Source: Platynereis dumerilii (Eukaryota; Annelida; Polychaeta; Phyllodocida; Nereididae). Taken from it: 64,000 bases of DNA. Of the stretch, positions 47,401 through 55,200 are shown piece after piece; position 1 is the stretch's first letter, and every line of letters begins with the position of its first letter. The notes under the pieces were generated by a model, which was given only the letters and a program-made list of their open reading frames with translations, was not told the origin of the DNA and made no database searches. The position numbers were made by a program, and so were the translations under genes. The stretch lies in assembly GCA_026936325.1 (NCBI GenBank), contig JAPTHN010000008.1, forward strand, positions 49,517,706 through 49,581,705, in the 5' to 3' direction.

Positions 47401-48277
47401 TTCATTTTTTTCAAGTTTTATGATGAATACAATTAAAATGGTTAAAAAATAATTTTCAAGATTTTTTTATCAATCACATATCAACACATTTTCCTAAATT
47501 GGTTTTAGCAGATTCCGCAGTGTGCCAAAGTAAGTACGTATGATCACCAGTAAGTTTGGTCGTCCAAAATTGTCCTCATCAGGGATAAATAAAATTTCTT
47601 TTTACGAGGAAAAAGCTACATATTTGAGGATTATTTTATTGATATTTATTCATTAGCTCACAGATGTACTTAGTAATAGGTTTACTTGCTTCAGGAAGCA
47701 ACAGAGAGATAACAAAAGGGTTGGAAAGTTTAAGGTACCCTACGGGATTACTTTTCGTGAAATCTGCCTTAAGCCTTAAAAAATTAATACACTGAAAAAA
47801 AGGATTGTCTGAATCAGACAATGATTGTCTAATATGTGTCCGATCAAAGTGGTTGTCTAATTCAGACAATTGAATTGTTCAAAATGTTGAAGAACTTGTT
47901 TATTTTATTCTATTGATTGTCCAAACCAGACAATTGATAGAATGGAATAAACAAATTATTCGACATTCTGAACAATTCAATTGTCTGGATTAGACAACAG
48001 CTTGATGGGACGCATATTAGACAATTATTGTCTGAGATTGAACAATCCTTTTCCTTTTTTTCAGTTTATAAATTGTGCCAGATATGCATCTATAATAAAC
48101 TGCATGTCATTAAGCTTTGTGAGATGGATAAATGTATGTATGTGTATTTAAAACCTTAAAAAGTGAGACACAAATCCAATGTACACAACCTACCTTAACG
48201 TCTTGAGTCATAGAATCACTGGCAACTGACAAGGCCAAGCCCAAAGCAAGGATGACAAAAATGATGGAGTTGTTCAT
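14357..48277 (-). CDS. ependymin-related secreted glycoprotein, 7 exons
   Basis: Spliced model on the minus strand: 48277-48194, 43917-43828, 43713-43606, 26975-26891, 26778-26611, 14562-14533, 14466-14357. Total 675 nt, 224 residues, the usual ependymin-family length. Every intron begins GT and ends AG and the phases agree (0,0,0,1,1,1). Residues 1-20 form a signal peptide with core FVILALGLAL. The mature part begins C-C-F-P-Q-K-W-Q-G (35-43), the family's CxxPxxWxG. Then come C105 (VKCIKM), a sequon at N149, SCVPV (164-168), GW (183-184) and C216 (PGNC), all in family order. Ependymins are secreted, calcium-sensitive extracellular proteins; in echinoderms, relatives occur in regenerating tissue and gut (family knowledge). 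Its function here is inferred only from family. The gene spans 34 kb because introns 1, 3 and 5 are loaded with transposons. Weakest point: exon 6. Confidence 0.82.
14533..14562 (-). CDS. ependymin-related gene, exon 6 (short; acceptor uncertain)
   Basis: With acceptor GTGCAAAG|AA and donor GAAG|GTATGT this 30-nt exon joins exons 5 and 7 in frame and gives EVEAGWLSAE, including the family GW. The acceptor lacks a good pyrimidine tract. A longer exon starting upstream is possible but would add an unexpected cysteine. The transposon edge is only about 40 bp away (14604). Confidence 0.6.
15395..16416 (+). repeat. 5' LTR of the Gypsy element
   Basis: Starts TGTAAAGTTTGGG and ends TGTGTTTCCA. Followed after three bases by TGGTGTCCCTG, a candidate tRNA primer-binding site. 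Confidence 0.92.
16704..17951 (+). mobile_element. Gypsy gag region
   Basis: Part of the fossil element at 15395-26305. A 415-codon frame, rich in charged residues, with a retrotransposon-gag-like helical region (about residues 90-230) and one zinc knuckle near the C terminus (C-N-F-C-Q-K-V-G-H-V-A-K-Q-C). This is the nucleic-acid-binding end of Gag. Confidence 0.85.
17952..21869 (+). mobile_element. Gypsy pol region (PR-RT-RNase H-integrase)
   Basis: Domains in order: aspartic protease (LLDTGASRS), reverse transcriptase with YIDD, RNase H (LLYTDACDYAVGG), integrase with an HHCC finger (...HEEVGH...CAHCATH) and the D,D,E core (VIDHCTGWAEA, LLTDQGLEF, NPQANGKCERFNGTL), then a long Pro/Gln/Arg-rich tail. 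The region is broken about once. Ty3/Gypsy order (RT before integrase) is clear. Confidence 0.88.
21857..23755 (+). mobile_element. Gypsy env region (fusion-type envelope)
   Basis: A 632-codon frame that overlaps the end of pol by a few bases. It has an N-terminal signal segment, a furin-like RRRR at about residues 123-126 followed by a glycine-rich hydrophobic stretch (GLIDLGGKILNGLFG), several cysteines and N-glycosylation sites, and one membrane span near the C terminus (SLIVCLWLLIAAIAL). The layout resembles errantivirus/baculovirus F-type envelopes. Families of this type usually express env from a spliced RNA. Treated here as a fossil. Confidence 0.82.
23756..25283 (+). mobile_element. 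Gypsy 3' non-coding region and polypurine tract
   Basis: About 1.5 kb between env and the 3' LTR, AT-rich, without a frame of note. A ~30-bp direct repeat (TTGTATAACTATT.TGATTT...) lies near 24311-24365. The purine run GACGGAGGAGAT just before the LTR (about 25271-25282) is the likely plus-strand primer. Confidence 0.7.
25284..26305 (+). repeat. 3' LTR of the Gypsy element
   Basis: Same 1022-bp length as the 5' LTR and nearly identical. Confidence 0.92.
26611..26778 (-). CDS. ependymin-related gene, exon 5
   Basis: Acceptor TATCTTTTAG|AAG, donor TATGGGG|GTTTGT, 2+165+1 nt. It encodes EAEYISDFFVGGMDDGW, an NVS sequon and FTPSCVPV. The C-V-P-V block is the best single family marker. The 3' part is close to the outer transposon edge (26450). 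Confidence 0.85.
26891..26975 (-). CDS. ependymin-related gene, exon 4
   Basis: Acceptor TTTTTTTCAG|AAC, donor CCAG|GTAAGG, 28 codons plus one base. It encodes NFVYKITGVKCIKMQRL and ends MTCLP. The Y-x-I...C-x-K spacing matches the central cysteine region of ependymins. Confidence 0.85.
27000..28515. other. intron 3 sequence, no feature seen
   Basis: Start of the 16.6-kb intron 3 as read on the plus strand. AT-rich, no recognised element. Confidence 0.5.
28530..28612. repeat. GCGGT/ACCGC-rich cluster
   Basis: GGTGCAGTTGCGGTTTTTC and then AACCGCATCCGAACCGCAC, forming partial inverted copies of a GTGCGGT theme. The same theme returns at 41143-41285. Confidence 0.55.
28620..29272. other. intron 3 sequence, no feature seen
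   Basis: AT-rich DNA with nothing recognisable. Confidence 0.5.
29273..30060 (+). repeat. left arm of the inverted array
   Basis: About 3 tandem units with starts near 29520, 29735 and 29950, preceded by a unique ~240-bp outer segment. Short open frames here are repeat by-products. Confidence 0.75.
30202..30432. repeat. dispersed hairpin repeat, copy 1
   Basis: Starts TTATACCATTCGACA(C/G)CTCTG and ends in a 98-bp hairpin (30330-30427) with arms of about 48 nt running GGTTATTCACC...CTCGGGCT and back. A second copy lies at 52639-52908. Confidence 0.8.
30756..31365 (+). repeat. polypyrimidine minisatellite, (CTCCTCTTCCCT)n-like
   Basis: About 600 bp almost wholly C and T on the plus strand, with a 12-bp unit best kept at 31085-31245. 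It gives long Ser/Pro/Leu open frames on one strand and Arg/Glu/Gly frames on the other; these are not genes. It may form triplex DNA. Confidence 0.92.
31370..31959. other. no feature seen
   Basis: Spacer inside the inverted array with short frames only. The last 100 bp may be a decayed repeat unit. Confidence 0.4.
31960..32799 (-). repeat. right arm of the inverted array, inner part
   Basis: Tandem ~205-bp units read on the minus strand, with recurring CAGTTTGTGCATG(G/T), GTATCTC(G/A)... and GATGATAGATTTGGTTT. One unit is split by the small MITE at 32236-32443. Confidence 0.75.
32236..32443. mobile_element. 208-bp MITE with TTA target duplication
   Basis: The left end GAGGCCGACCAGATAGTTGG and right end (inverted) GGGGCCAACCAGATGATCTT are TIRs. 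They are flanked by TTA at 32233-32235 and 32444-32446, a Harbinger-type target. Inserted in a satellite unit. Confidence 0.8.
32800..33011 (+). repeat. split direct repeat A1
   Basis: Begins TTATGGCTTAGTTTAGAAC and ends TTTATTAAACGA. Identical by eye to A2 at 37784-37995. Confidence 0.9.
33339..34973 (+). mobile_element. YR retroelement gag-like region
   Basis: Part of the element at 32800-38613. Pro/Arg/Asp-rich N-terminal half, a helical central part, then a CCHC knuckle (C-Q-K-C-G-S-T-E-H-G-V-S-E-C) and a second Cys/His cluster (C-x5-G-K-C...H-V-C-A-T-C). The true start may be the ATG at 33486. Confidence 0.75.
34976..36490 (+). mobile_element. YR retroelement reverse transcriptase/RNase H region
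   Basis: Reverse transcriptase with KMDLKDAF, LNFGLRSAPYLF and the YVDD box, then RNase H (VYTDASSRGLGAS, the NWREMHAA Glu, FHIDNSV). The order RT-RNase H with no integrase fits the DIRS/Ngaro group. Confidence 0.85.
36570..37500 (+). mobile_element. YR retroelement tyrosine recombinase
   Basis: A core-binding SAM-like region (ISNYLSALRAW) and a catalytic domain with Arg in FACLRASEL, HSLR (the H-x-x-R pair), LGRWRSDAYKIYMR with the Trp and the nucleophilic Tyr. The enzyme would join a circular DNA copy to the genome. The 5' edge of the region is uncertain. Confidence 0.85.
37582..37783 (+). repeat. split direct repeat B1
   Basis: Begins GGGCAACCCAGAGCATCC and ends TGGTTACTCAA. Contains AATAAA near its end, a likely polyadenylation signal. 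Identical by eye to B2. Confidence 0.9.
37784..37995 (+). repeat. split direct repeat A2
   Basis: Directly abuts B1. Same sequence as A1. Confidence 0.9.
38412..38613 (+). repeat. split direct repeat B2
   Basis: Right end of the YR element. The ~205-bp satellite unit resumes at 38614 with AGCAAATTTT. Confidence 0.9.
38614..39020 (-). repeat. right arm of the inverted array, outer part
   Basis: Continuation of the array after the YR element. Its last ~150 bp match the outer segment of the left arm in inverse. Confidence 0.75.
39030..40590. other. intron 3 sequence, no clear feature
   Basis: A 108-codon frame at 39164-39490 has no domain I recognise and no splice context. I treat it as chance. 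The rest is AT-rich. Confidence 0.45.
40630..40970 (+). repeat. (TCAATCAGTCAATGAA)n microsatellite and CT-rich tail
   Basis: Degenerate CAAT/CAGT/GAAT units at 40630-40835, then a CTTC-rich stretch to about 40970. Confidence 0.85.
41143..41285 (+). repeat. GTGCGGT minisatellite
   Basis: Many copies of TGCGGTGC(A/G)GT with short spacers. Same theme as 28530-28612. Confidence 0.8.
41433..41937. repeat. region with five GTCCACTCCGTT motifs
   Basis: The 12-mer GTCCACTCCGTT occurs at 41433, 41609, 41767, 41789 and 41926, three times followed by ACC. No TIR boundary was found. Probably the subterminal part of a motif-repeat transposon. Confidence 0.65.
42368..43348. mobile_element. TA-flanked motif-repeat DNA transposon, uninterrupted copy (981 bp)
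   Basis: TIR GGGGAGAGCGGGGCACAGTG at the left and its complement ending at 43348. TA on both sides (42366-42367 and 43349-43350). The 14-mer GGGCACAGTGAGAC or its complement occurs about eight times, clustered at the ends and near 42735-42775 and 43095-43165. No transposase. It guides reconstruction of where the Gypsy element interrupted the copy at 14604. Confidence 0.9.
43606..43713 (-). CDS. ependymin-related gene, exon 3
   Basis: Pyrimidine-rich acceptor TTTTTTTTCAG|GAA, donor AAG|GTAAAT, 36 codons, phase 0. It encodes EFYDYAVDSYKRKTALRM..., matching the family's (Y)YD....(K)R(V/T) strand region. Confidence 0.85.
43828..43917 (-). CDS. ependymin-related gene, exon 2
   Basis: Acceptor TTACAG|GGA, donor GAG|GTTTGC, phase 0 at both ends, 30 codons. 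It encodes GPDQKRCCFPQKWQG and then a GYMRQMIYSEG stretch. This exon carries the family's N-terminal Cys-Pro-Trp-Gly signature. Confidence 0.85.
44155..45899. mobile_element. motif-repeat element with GTTACATTAGC, interrupted
   Basis: The 11-mer GTTACATTAGC (or complement) is at 44155, 44365, 44550 and 44591, with one-base variants at 45854 and 45889. Between 44605 and 45715 it is interrupted by the ~155-bp unit repeat. No clear TIR boundary. A third example of a transposon-like sequence built on one recurring motif. Confidence 0.55.
44605..45715. repeat. repeat of ~155-bp tandem units with a GC-rich cap
   Basis: About four units (44990-45610) sharing AATATTTCAAAAA, GACCATCAAAAGGCAC, CATACAGGCTACA and GTGTACCAAATTT...GGGGCTGAGT, closed by a CGCCCG/GGCGGACGGAC segment and TTCGCTGAAGGTAAAAAG. 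The left edge AACATAGGCTGCGC.GCAGCA also occurs at 51316. Family not named. Confidence 0.65.
45284..46752. repeat. tandem duplication, copy 1 (1469 bp)
   Basis: Nearly identical to copy 2. It ends with the 3' part of exon 1 of the ependymin-related gene and its donor site, joined at a GGCC microhomology to the start of copy 2. Confidence 0.92.
46306..46580. mobile_element. 275-bp hairpin MITE (copy in duplication 1)
   Basis: Ends ACTGAAAAAAAGGATTGTCT and inverted ...CAATCCTTTTCC...TTTCAGT. Arms of about 130 nt rich in GTCTGAAT/AGACAAT, centre near 46440. Confidence 0.85.
46753..48236. repeat. tandem duplication, copy 2 (about 1480 bp)
   Basis: Contains the intact exon 1 end. Differs from copy 1 by a few bases, about 12 extra bases in a CCGCCCGA run and a small gap near 48100. 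Confidence 0.92.
47791..48065. mobile_element. 275-bp hairpin MITE (copy in duplication 2)
   Basis: Same element carried along by the tandem duplication. Confidence 0.85.
48194..48277 (-). CDS. ependymin-related gene, exon 1 (start, signal peptide)
   Basis: ATG at 48277-48275 opens 28 codons: MNNS, then hydrophobic IIFVILALGLAL, then SVASDSMTQDVK. The exon ends AAG|GTAGGT in phase 0. Cleavage is likely near residue 19-20. The 3' half of this exon with its donor is repeated in the tandem duplication at 46707-46750. Confidence 0.85.
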
Positions 48278-49030
48278 TTTGCTCTACGTGGTTTAGCTGA
48301 AGTTCAAATGTTTAAATTACAGAATCATAAAGTGTTTAGCCTGAAATAAGTTCTAGGAAAAATTTCTTAGTGCGTAAGATATAACTAAGCTAACCATATT
48401 CAATTTTATGATAAATGTTCATGCCACCTCAATTTCCTTTAAATTTATCTGAACACCAGAGAATTGTCAGCTGCCCCAGAAAATGACATTGAATTGAATA
48501 ATTTTGACATTCATGATATTACATTTTTACTGAATTCTATATCTATTCTATATAGATATATAAAATTCACCTCCCATATTCCTTTGTCACGGGTGTTCTC
48601 AGTTATGGCTTGCCTGATTGTCACAATATTTTACCACAGTCTCCTGCTATGTCTGAACTGTGTTTGTATCACTTCAAATTTATCAAAACTACCGAATATT
48701 TACTCAAATCTCAAGATTTCCGTGAATTATGGCTGTCCTGTTGCACTCAAAGCTGGAGCAACAGCAGCAACCAATCACAGTGAGTGTTCACATTTATTAA
48801 AGCATTAGAACACTATATAAGGAAAGAAATAATTAAGGAAACCATTAAAAGGAATTAGTGTAGGAATTAAGGAAGCAGTCACGCAAGGGAATAAGAATGA
48901 AACTAGTATTCAACCTTTAAAAAGGTTAGGCAATGATTCGACCTCAAATATATGAGTAAAACAAATTATATGAGACTATGTCGGACGATTATTGTAGAGA
49001 CCCTGTAAGCTGAAGTTTCTACTTATATTA
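48278..49030 (-). other. upstream region of the ependymin-related gene
   Basis: Contains the 5' UTR and, presumably, the promoter. I see no convincing TATA box or other defined element. The sequence is otherwise unremarkable. Confidence 0.4.
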
Positions 49031-49034
49031 TGTC

Positions 49035-50935
49035 GTAAAGTAGACACACTAAGCCCATGCAAAATTTGAAGAAAATTGTCCATGTCAATCACAAGATGTA
49101 GCCATTTACCCCTTTTGGGGGTAACTACCTAAAACCGAAACTGTTCATCCAGTGACATCCATAAGTACAAGCCTAGATCCAACATAAACTTGACATTCCA
49201 TTTTAAACAACCAAATTCTTCAAAATACGTATTTACCCCCCTTTGACCTTGATTACGAGGGTAAATTATCCTATACTGTAACGTTTTCTCTTTTAACATG
49301 TGCCTGAGTCAATATCCCATACGTGTGCAAAATTTGAAGTAAATCGTCCATGTCAGTCACAAGTTATAGTCATTTACCCCTTTTGGGGGTGATTACATCT
49401 TGACAGTCGTACCTTGACAAAACAGGCTGCTGGGGCCACTATTTCAAAGATTACCATATTATGACCTGGTTTACTTCTAAAGGGGGTGTGACTTAACTTC
49501 GCCAGCCTATCAGCTTGCCCCTTTGTAGACCACAACCAAAACGGAATTCCCCAATTGTTTGCCAATAAATCAGTTGATAAACCCACGTGCTCTTCAAAAT
49601 GTAAAGAAACCAGGTTTTGTGGTTTGGAGCTAGTTTTAAAATAAATTGTTAGAGAGTCTGTAAACTTTGAATTTTTTTATATAGGCCTGGGATTATATGC
49701 ATTTAATTAATGATATATGAATCATAAATATTAAATAATTGTCTGTTTATCTAATATTTATGATTTTCATATTACCAATATGTACCTAGAGTATGAAATA
49801 CATAATAGGCCTATTGTTAAAAGTAACATCATCAAGAATCCTAATCATTATAAGTATTTCAAAGACGACAGATTGATGTAGATGCTGTAAATTCGCACAA
49901 AGAGAAAGTTAAATATGCAAAAATGAAATATGTTTAGAAAAATATGGAAAAAACTAAAAATTATATAATTATAAATTTCTTGGTATTTTTAATAGGCCTA
50001 AAGAATGTCATAATTTATGGTCACACTAGATGAAAACAGTCAGTCATTGCTGTCCTGACAACCTCAAGAATTCCATTCTCCTCTGTAGATCTGGCAAAAT
50101 GAAACCCCTTTCCATAACTGACAGCATTCTTCAGAAATGTGTTGTAAGCAAAGTAGCTTTTTGAAATTGACCACAATGTCATGTAAATCACCCATGGGCA
50201 GATACAATATGATTGGTTCATAGGACTTTAAAAACTAGGCCAGGGTGAATATATTGCAGCTTTTTGGGGCAGAAGCCAGGTCACTGAGTGGCAGCAGCCT
50301 AAATAGGACAGCTTACATTATAGCTGCCTGTGCAGGCCGTTTTAGCAGTGTAGCTGCCAGGAGTATGGGGTGATTACTAAAAACCGAAACTTTTCATCCA
50401 GTAACATCCATACGAATAACCTAGACCAAATGTGCAACTAATATTCCATTTTAAACAACCAAGTTCCTCAAAATATGTATTTACCCCCTTAGAACTTGAT
50501 TACGAGGGTAAATCACCCTATTCTGTGAATTTTTTCCTTTTTGCATGTGTCTGAGTCAATGTCACAAACGTGTGCAAAATTTGAAGTAAATCGTCCATGT
50601 CAATCACAAGTTATAGTCATTTACCCCTTTTGGGGGTAATTACCCAAAACAGAAACTTTTCATCCAGTAAAATCCAACCGGATAGCCGTACACCAAACAT
50701 ACAGCTGATATTCCATTTTGAACAACATAACTCCTCAAAATATATATTCACCCCTTTTGGCATTGATTACGAGGGTAAATACCCTATGTTGGCAATACTG
50801 TTAAAATTATTTGTTTAATATGTGCCTGAGTCAATATCCCAAACGTGTGCAAAATTTGAAGAAAATCGTCCATGTCAATCACAAGTTATAGACATTTACC
50901 CCTTTTTGGGGGGTAATTACCAAGCTTCGGGCAAC
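49035..50935 (+). repeat. ~270-bp tandem repeat, about four units, interrupted
   Basis: The marker GCAAAATTTGAAG falls at 49059, 49327, 50574 and 50849. Other shared blocks are CCCCTTTTGGGGGTAA, CATCCAGT(A/G)A and GATTACGAGGGTAAAT. Unit length 268-275 bp. The jump from 49327 to 50574 is due to the insertion at 49397-50366. Confidence 0.8.
49397..50366. mobile_element. 970-bp insertion with 11-bp target duplication, unknown family
   Basis: Flanked by GGGGTGATTAC at 49386-49396 and 50367-50377, and splitting a unit of the tandem array. No TIR or poly(A) tail found. A minus-strand frame at 50024-50221 reads YFAYNTFLKNAVSYGKG... and stops; I do not recognise it. Confidence 0.6.
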
Positions 50936-50939
50936 AAGG

Positions 50940-52078
50940 ATTACATAATACAGAAACCATTAATATATTACCATACTATCATTGAAATCCTTTCATTAAA
51001 ACCAAAGTTTTACAATGTTTTCACTCTTGGGGCAAAACACCCTATTTTCAACACCCCATTACATAGTTACCCCTTAACATAATCAAAATATAAAATATCA
51101 CTTACCTTGAATGGTTAGCCAGGCTACCTATAAGTGAAAGAACTGAGTTTCTAGCTTGCTTTGTTTTTCTGGAAACCTGTGCAAACCTGTTTTAGTCAAA
51201 TTGGGGTAATTACCCCCTTACCCTCATTGCACAAAAACAATTATGGGTTACAAATGTTGGGATACATGTTTATATGTATATTCCAAAGTTTCAAATTGAT
51301 TCTTGTAATATTAAAACATAGGCTGCGCGGCAGCATACCCTCGGCTACTCAGCTATTCTCCAGGCAGTGGGATACATTGAGGGAGGACCCCACTGGGTAC
51401 TCTAATATCCTCATGAAAATGAAATTCCAGTTGAAAAACTTGCATTGAATGGCCAAGAACTGTGAGCAAAATACCATAAAAAGTTTCCTGTCTGACATTT
51501 TGTATTGGGGGGAATCAAAATCCACTTGCAATCAGCTTGCGTGATGGGTCCCCCCCCCCCCAAAAAAAAAAAGAAAAAGAGGGGAAACAGTTAAAATATG
51601 GGCAAGGATTTGGTAAGTTTGGTACAAGATCAAATGAACGGAAGATCAATGGCTAGCAATTAGCAAGACATTACTCTAGAAGTGGTATAATTTGGTATAA
51701 TCTGGATAATGAAATTCAGGCAAGTATGCCACTATGCCTATTGGTGTCCTATGGCAAAATCTGCACTTTTTGTGAAAGCGCAATTTGAGAAATGAAATTA
51801 AAAAATTAATTCAAGAAGATTGGCTTCGGTGACAATATTAAGAATAATATTACCCTGCATGGATTACCCACAGTAATTTGTCCCCTCTTCCACTACCATT
51901 TTAGAAAGTTGGTTTTTTATCAAACTTATTTTTGTCTGAATGTAATATGTATACAGTGGTGATAGACAGGAAAATAAAGCAATGCATTGCACAATAGACA
52001 GTCAATGACTATTATAAAGACAGCTAGAATGGACAATAATTGAGATAAAGACAGCCAGAAAACGATCAGGACATGTAG
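50940..52078. other. intergenic, no gene seen
   Basis: Includes AACATAGGCTGCGCGGCAGCA at 51316, an edge of the ~155-bp-unit repeat, and a C-run/A-run at about 51549-51572. The part 51540-51840 resembles 53100-53330. Confidence 0.5.
51540..51840 (+). repeat. dispersed repeat, copy 1
   Basis: Shares AATTC.GGCAAGTA.GCC, a GCA(C/T)TTT(T/-)GT(G/A)AAA block and AATTTGAGAAA with 53180-53290 in the same order and strand. Both copies follow a homopolymer C or G run. Confidence 0.5.
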
Positions 52079-52089
52079 GGGACTGCTAA

Positions 52090-52135
52090 GATAGATAGAT
52101 AGATAGATAGATTGATAAATTGATTGATTTTTGAT
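52090..52135 (+). repeat. (GATA)n/(GATT)n microsatellite
   Basis: Short GATA run followed by degenerate GATT units. Confidence 0.85.
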
Positions 52136-52638
52136 TGTTTGATCATCCTATTATCAGTTATGCTATTAAAATTTTTCATAATTTCTACAGAAAAGATAGA
52201 ATGACAATTTCATGAAACTGCATACAACAGAGACTATAAAATGATTACATAGGCAGTTTAAGTTGTTAGAATTTACAAATTGACTGAAAAACATTACCCA
52301 TCTTAGTGTCATCTGGTAATATTTTCTTATATGGAATAACTCAATATATTTTCATGAATGATAACTGCAATTCTAGCACTGGCCATTGTCTTTAAAAATG
52401 CACTCCAAACACAGGCCATGCATTGTCTATTGTGAGCAATGGGGCATTGCAATAAGGGTAGCTATTGTTTGAACAATAAATTAGACATCAATCAGTTCAA
52501 TAAAGTTCTGTCTGTAAATCTTAATCAAACAGTTTCATTGACTTCAGTTCTACATCATCTTGATCCTGAGTACATTTTAGAATTCAGTAAATTATTGGAT
52601 GTTGTAACAATTTCAGTTCAATTACAACATTTTACAAA

Positions 52639-52908
52639 TTATACCATTCGACAGCTCTGTCAGCCAATCATGAGCCAGTATTTCACTGCAATAAAACCCA
52701 TATTCTGTGTTGTCCAGTTATCCTCCCATGGGAGAATAATAAGTGAAGCTGTGAAAAAACAACAGCAACAAATGACAAGTTTCAGCTTTGTCTTATGGTA
52801 TAAGCCAGTTATTCACCGCGGGATCGGCAATATGTGTTTATCACAGCTCGGGCTAACGCCCTCGCTGGATAAATCACATATTGCCTCTCTCTAGGTGAAT
52901 AACCTATA
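52639..52908. repeat. dispersed hairpin repeat, copy 2
   Basis: Matches 30202-30432 from TTATACCATTCGACA to GAATAACCTATAC. Its terminal hairpin is at 52808-52904. It carries an extra ~30 bp after CCTCCCATGGGAG. Confidence 0.8.
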
Positions 52909-53099
52909 CTTACCCTTGCAGACATTCTTAAAGGGGCTTCATTATTCCCCCTCCTCAGCTGCTTAACACCCAAACCAATTGGCTATTGTCTGCTGTACCC
53001 CAGATATGTTAATCACCTTATGCAATGATGTTATGTAACCTGACAAAAGAATGGAGGGTGGCATACTTCACACATCTCAGAAGTGTGCAACTGTGATGG

Positions 53100-53330
53100 G
53101 AGGGGGGGGGGGTCCAATGAAACATCACTGAAAATCAATGGTTACCAAGAGATTAACTTAAAATGATATATTTACTAGTCTAAATGGAATTGGGATCATG
53201 TAATTCGGGCAAGTAGGCCTATGGCTGATTTTGTGCATTTTGTAAAAAGAATAATTTGAGAAAAAAAGAAGAATTCCAGTTGATGATTAGATTTGGTGTT
53301 ATATTCATGTATAGGAATCTTGAATCATTG
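53100..53330 (+). repeat. dispersed repeat, copy 2
   Basis: See 51540-51840. Preceded by a run of G at about 53100-53112. Confidence 0.5.
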
Positions 53331-53467
53331 TAAAGCTTTAAAAATTGTACAGGATTAAACTTGGTTTTATAATGATATTGTAAATAAAGGTTTTTATTTA
53401 AGAATGACGACTTAATGTTTTCACCAGAAATTAAGGTTTTTATTGTTTTGTGTGCCAACTTGGGACA

Positions 53468-53713
<246 letters not shown>

Positions 53714-53759
53714 GCTAGCTACCTATCTCTCTTTATTTCTTTCTTTCTTTCTTTTTATC

Positions 53760-55200
53760 AACTTATAGATCGATCTTTCTTCTATCTTTTTTCCCAGTTA
53801 CCTAACAGGTCATCTATAAAGCATGAAACTCTTCATTTATTGCTGATCTTTTTTCATACAGCAATTTTTGTTTTTTCTATGAAACCTTGAGTAGGAGTAC
53901 CAATAAACAACTTGTCACAAAGAGATGTTTATGAGATGGTCAAGAGCCCTGATCTTTGTCATAGCTATATAAAATTATGCACATTTGTGAGCTGGCACCA
54001 GTGAATTACTTTACTGTTTCAAAGAATTATTGTGCCTGTTGCATTATCCCTGGCTTCTACTTTGCTGTTTTTTCATTATTCAAATTGAAAATTGTAACTA
54101 AATGAAGAAATTACAACATCAGTTTCCTGAAGTACACTTTAAGAAAATGTATTGAAGAGTTTCATTTTTAGGGGAAAGTTGAAGATGTTATGTAACACCC
54201 AGACTCAGACAGAAGCCACTGCAATTGTGGGAGGAGCATTGCATAATCTGATGTCATATAGAGAAGTGTTGCTTGGATATTTTCTCAGAAAGCCCAGCTT
54301 TGTGAATCAAAGTGGAAAATTTAATTTTATATTCAAAATATAAAAAGTAAGGTGGAATCAATACAGTTTGAACAGATTTTTAAGAAACAAGACAACAACA
54401 TTTTGTTTGAAGGTTGAGCAGAGTGTGTTGTGTAACTGATTGCAGCCCCCTTTTGACTTTGGTCATGGGAGAGGATCAGCAGGGCAGACAATACCTCTGA
54501 CACAATCTTATGTAATACTGTACCCCCTAACCAAAGGAGAAATCTGTTCCCTTCAAAATGCTAAAATATCATTGGGATGAGTTTTGAAATTAATTAAAAG
54601 ACACATTTATCCAATAATATCTTAAGATGTGAAATTACACAATGAAATATGCAAGTACTAGGGTTCTGTAACATGCCAAGCAAATTATTCAAAAACCCTA
54701 TATTCTGTGGCCTAATTTCTTAGCTAATCGGTCTGATTTTTTCATATATAATTTTCATGCAAAAATCTAAATAAAAGGAGGCATCACTGAGGTTAGATTT
54801 AAGCCATAAAGTTATAATTGGGAGTTCAAGATTTCTTATCAATATTTTTAAACAAGCAAATGCATGTTTCTTAATATACTTACTGCTGTCAAGGTCCAAA
54901 TTATATATTTACAATTGATAATATTTGATGAGTGGTACAAAAAGTAAATATTCTTTCATAGTATGTTAACTATAATATGCTGTAAATGTTAATAATCCAA
55001 CCATTATCATCTTGGCATTTTAGACAGAGATGTCAAAAAATTTGCATAAATCCGTATTTTTTCTAGTTTTTTCCTTTTCCTACAAAATTTATAGAATCAA
55101 CATTCCAACTGAGTTGAGATGTTTAAAAATCTTTAATTTAGACACCTAACAGGAAAATTTCACAGATGTAAACGCAAAATAGACTGAATCACATAATTTT
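53760..55200. other. intergenic, no gene seen
   Basis: A 63-codon frame at 54152-54343 contains TAIVGGALHNLMSYRE, faintly like the C terminus of a Harbinger transposase but too short to call. Nothing else. Confidence 0.4.

Noticed and set aside
49374-49586. Minus-strand frame with FEIVAPAACFVK
   Set aside because: Straddles the border of the 970-bp insertion and the tandem repeat, so it cannot be one ancestral gene.
54152-54343. Frame with TAIVGGALHNLMSYRE, faintly Harbinger-like
   Set aside because: Too short and lacking flanking transposase motifs or TIRs.
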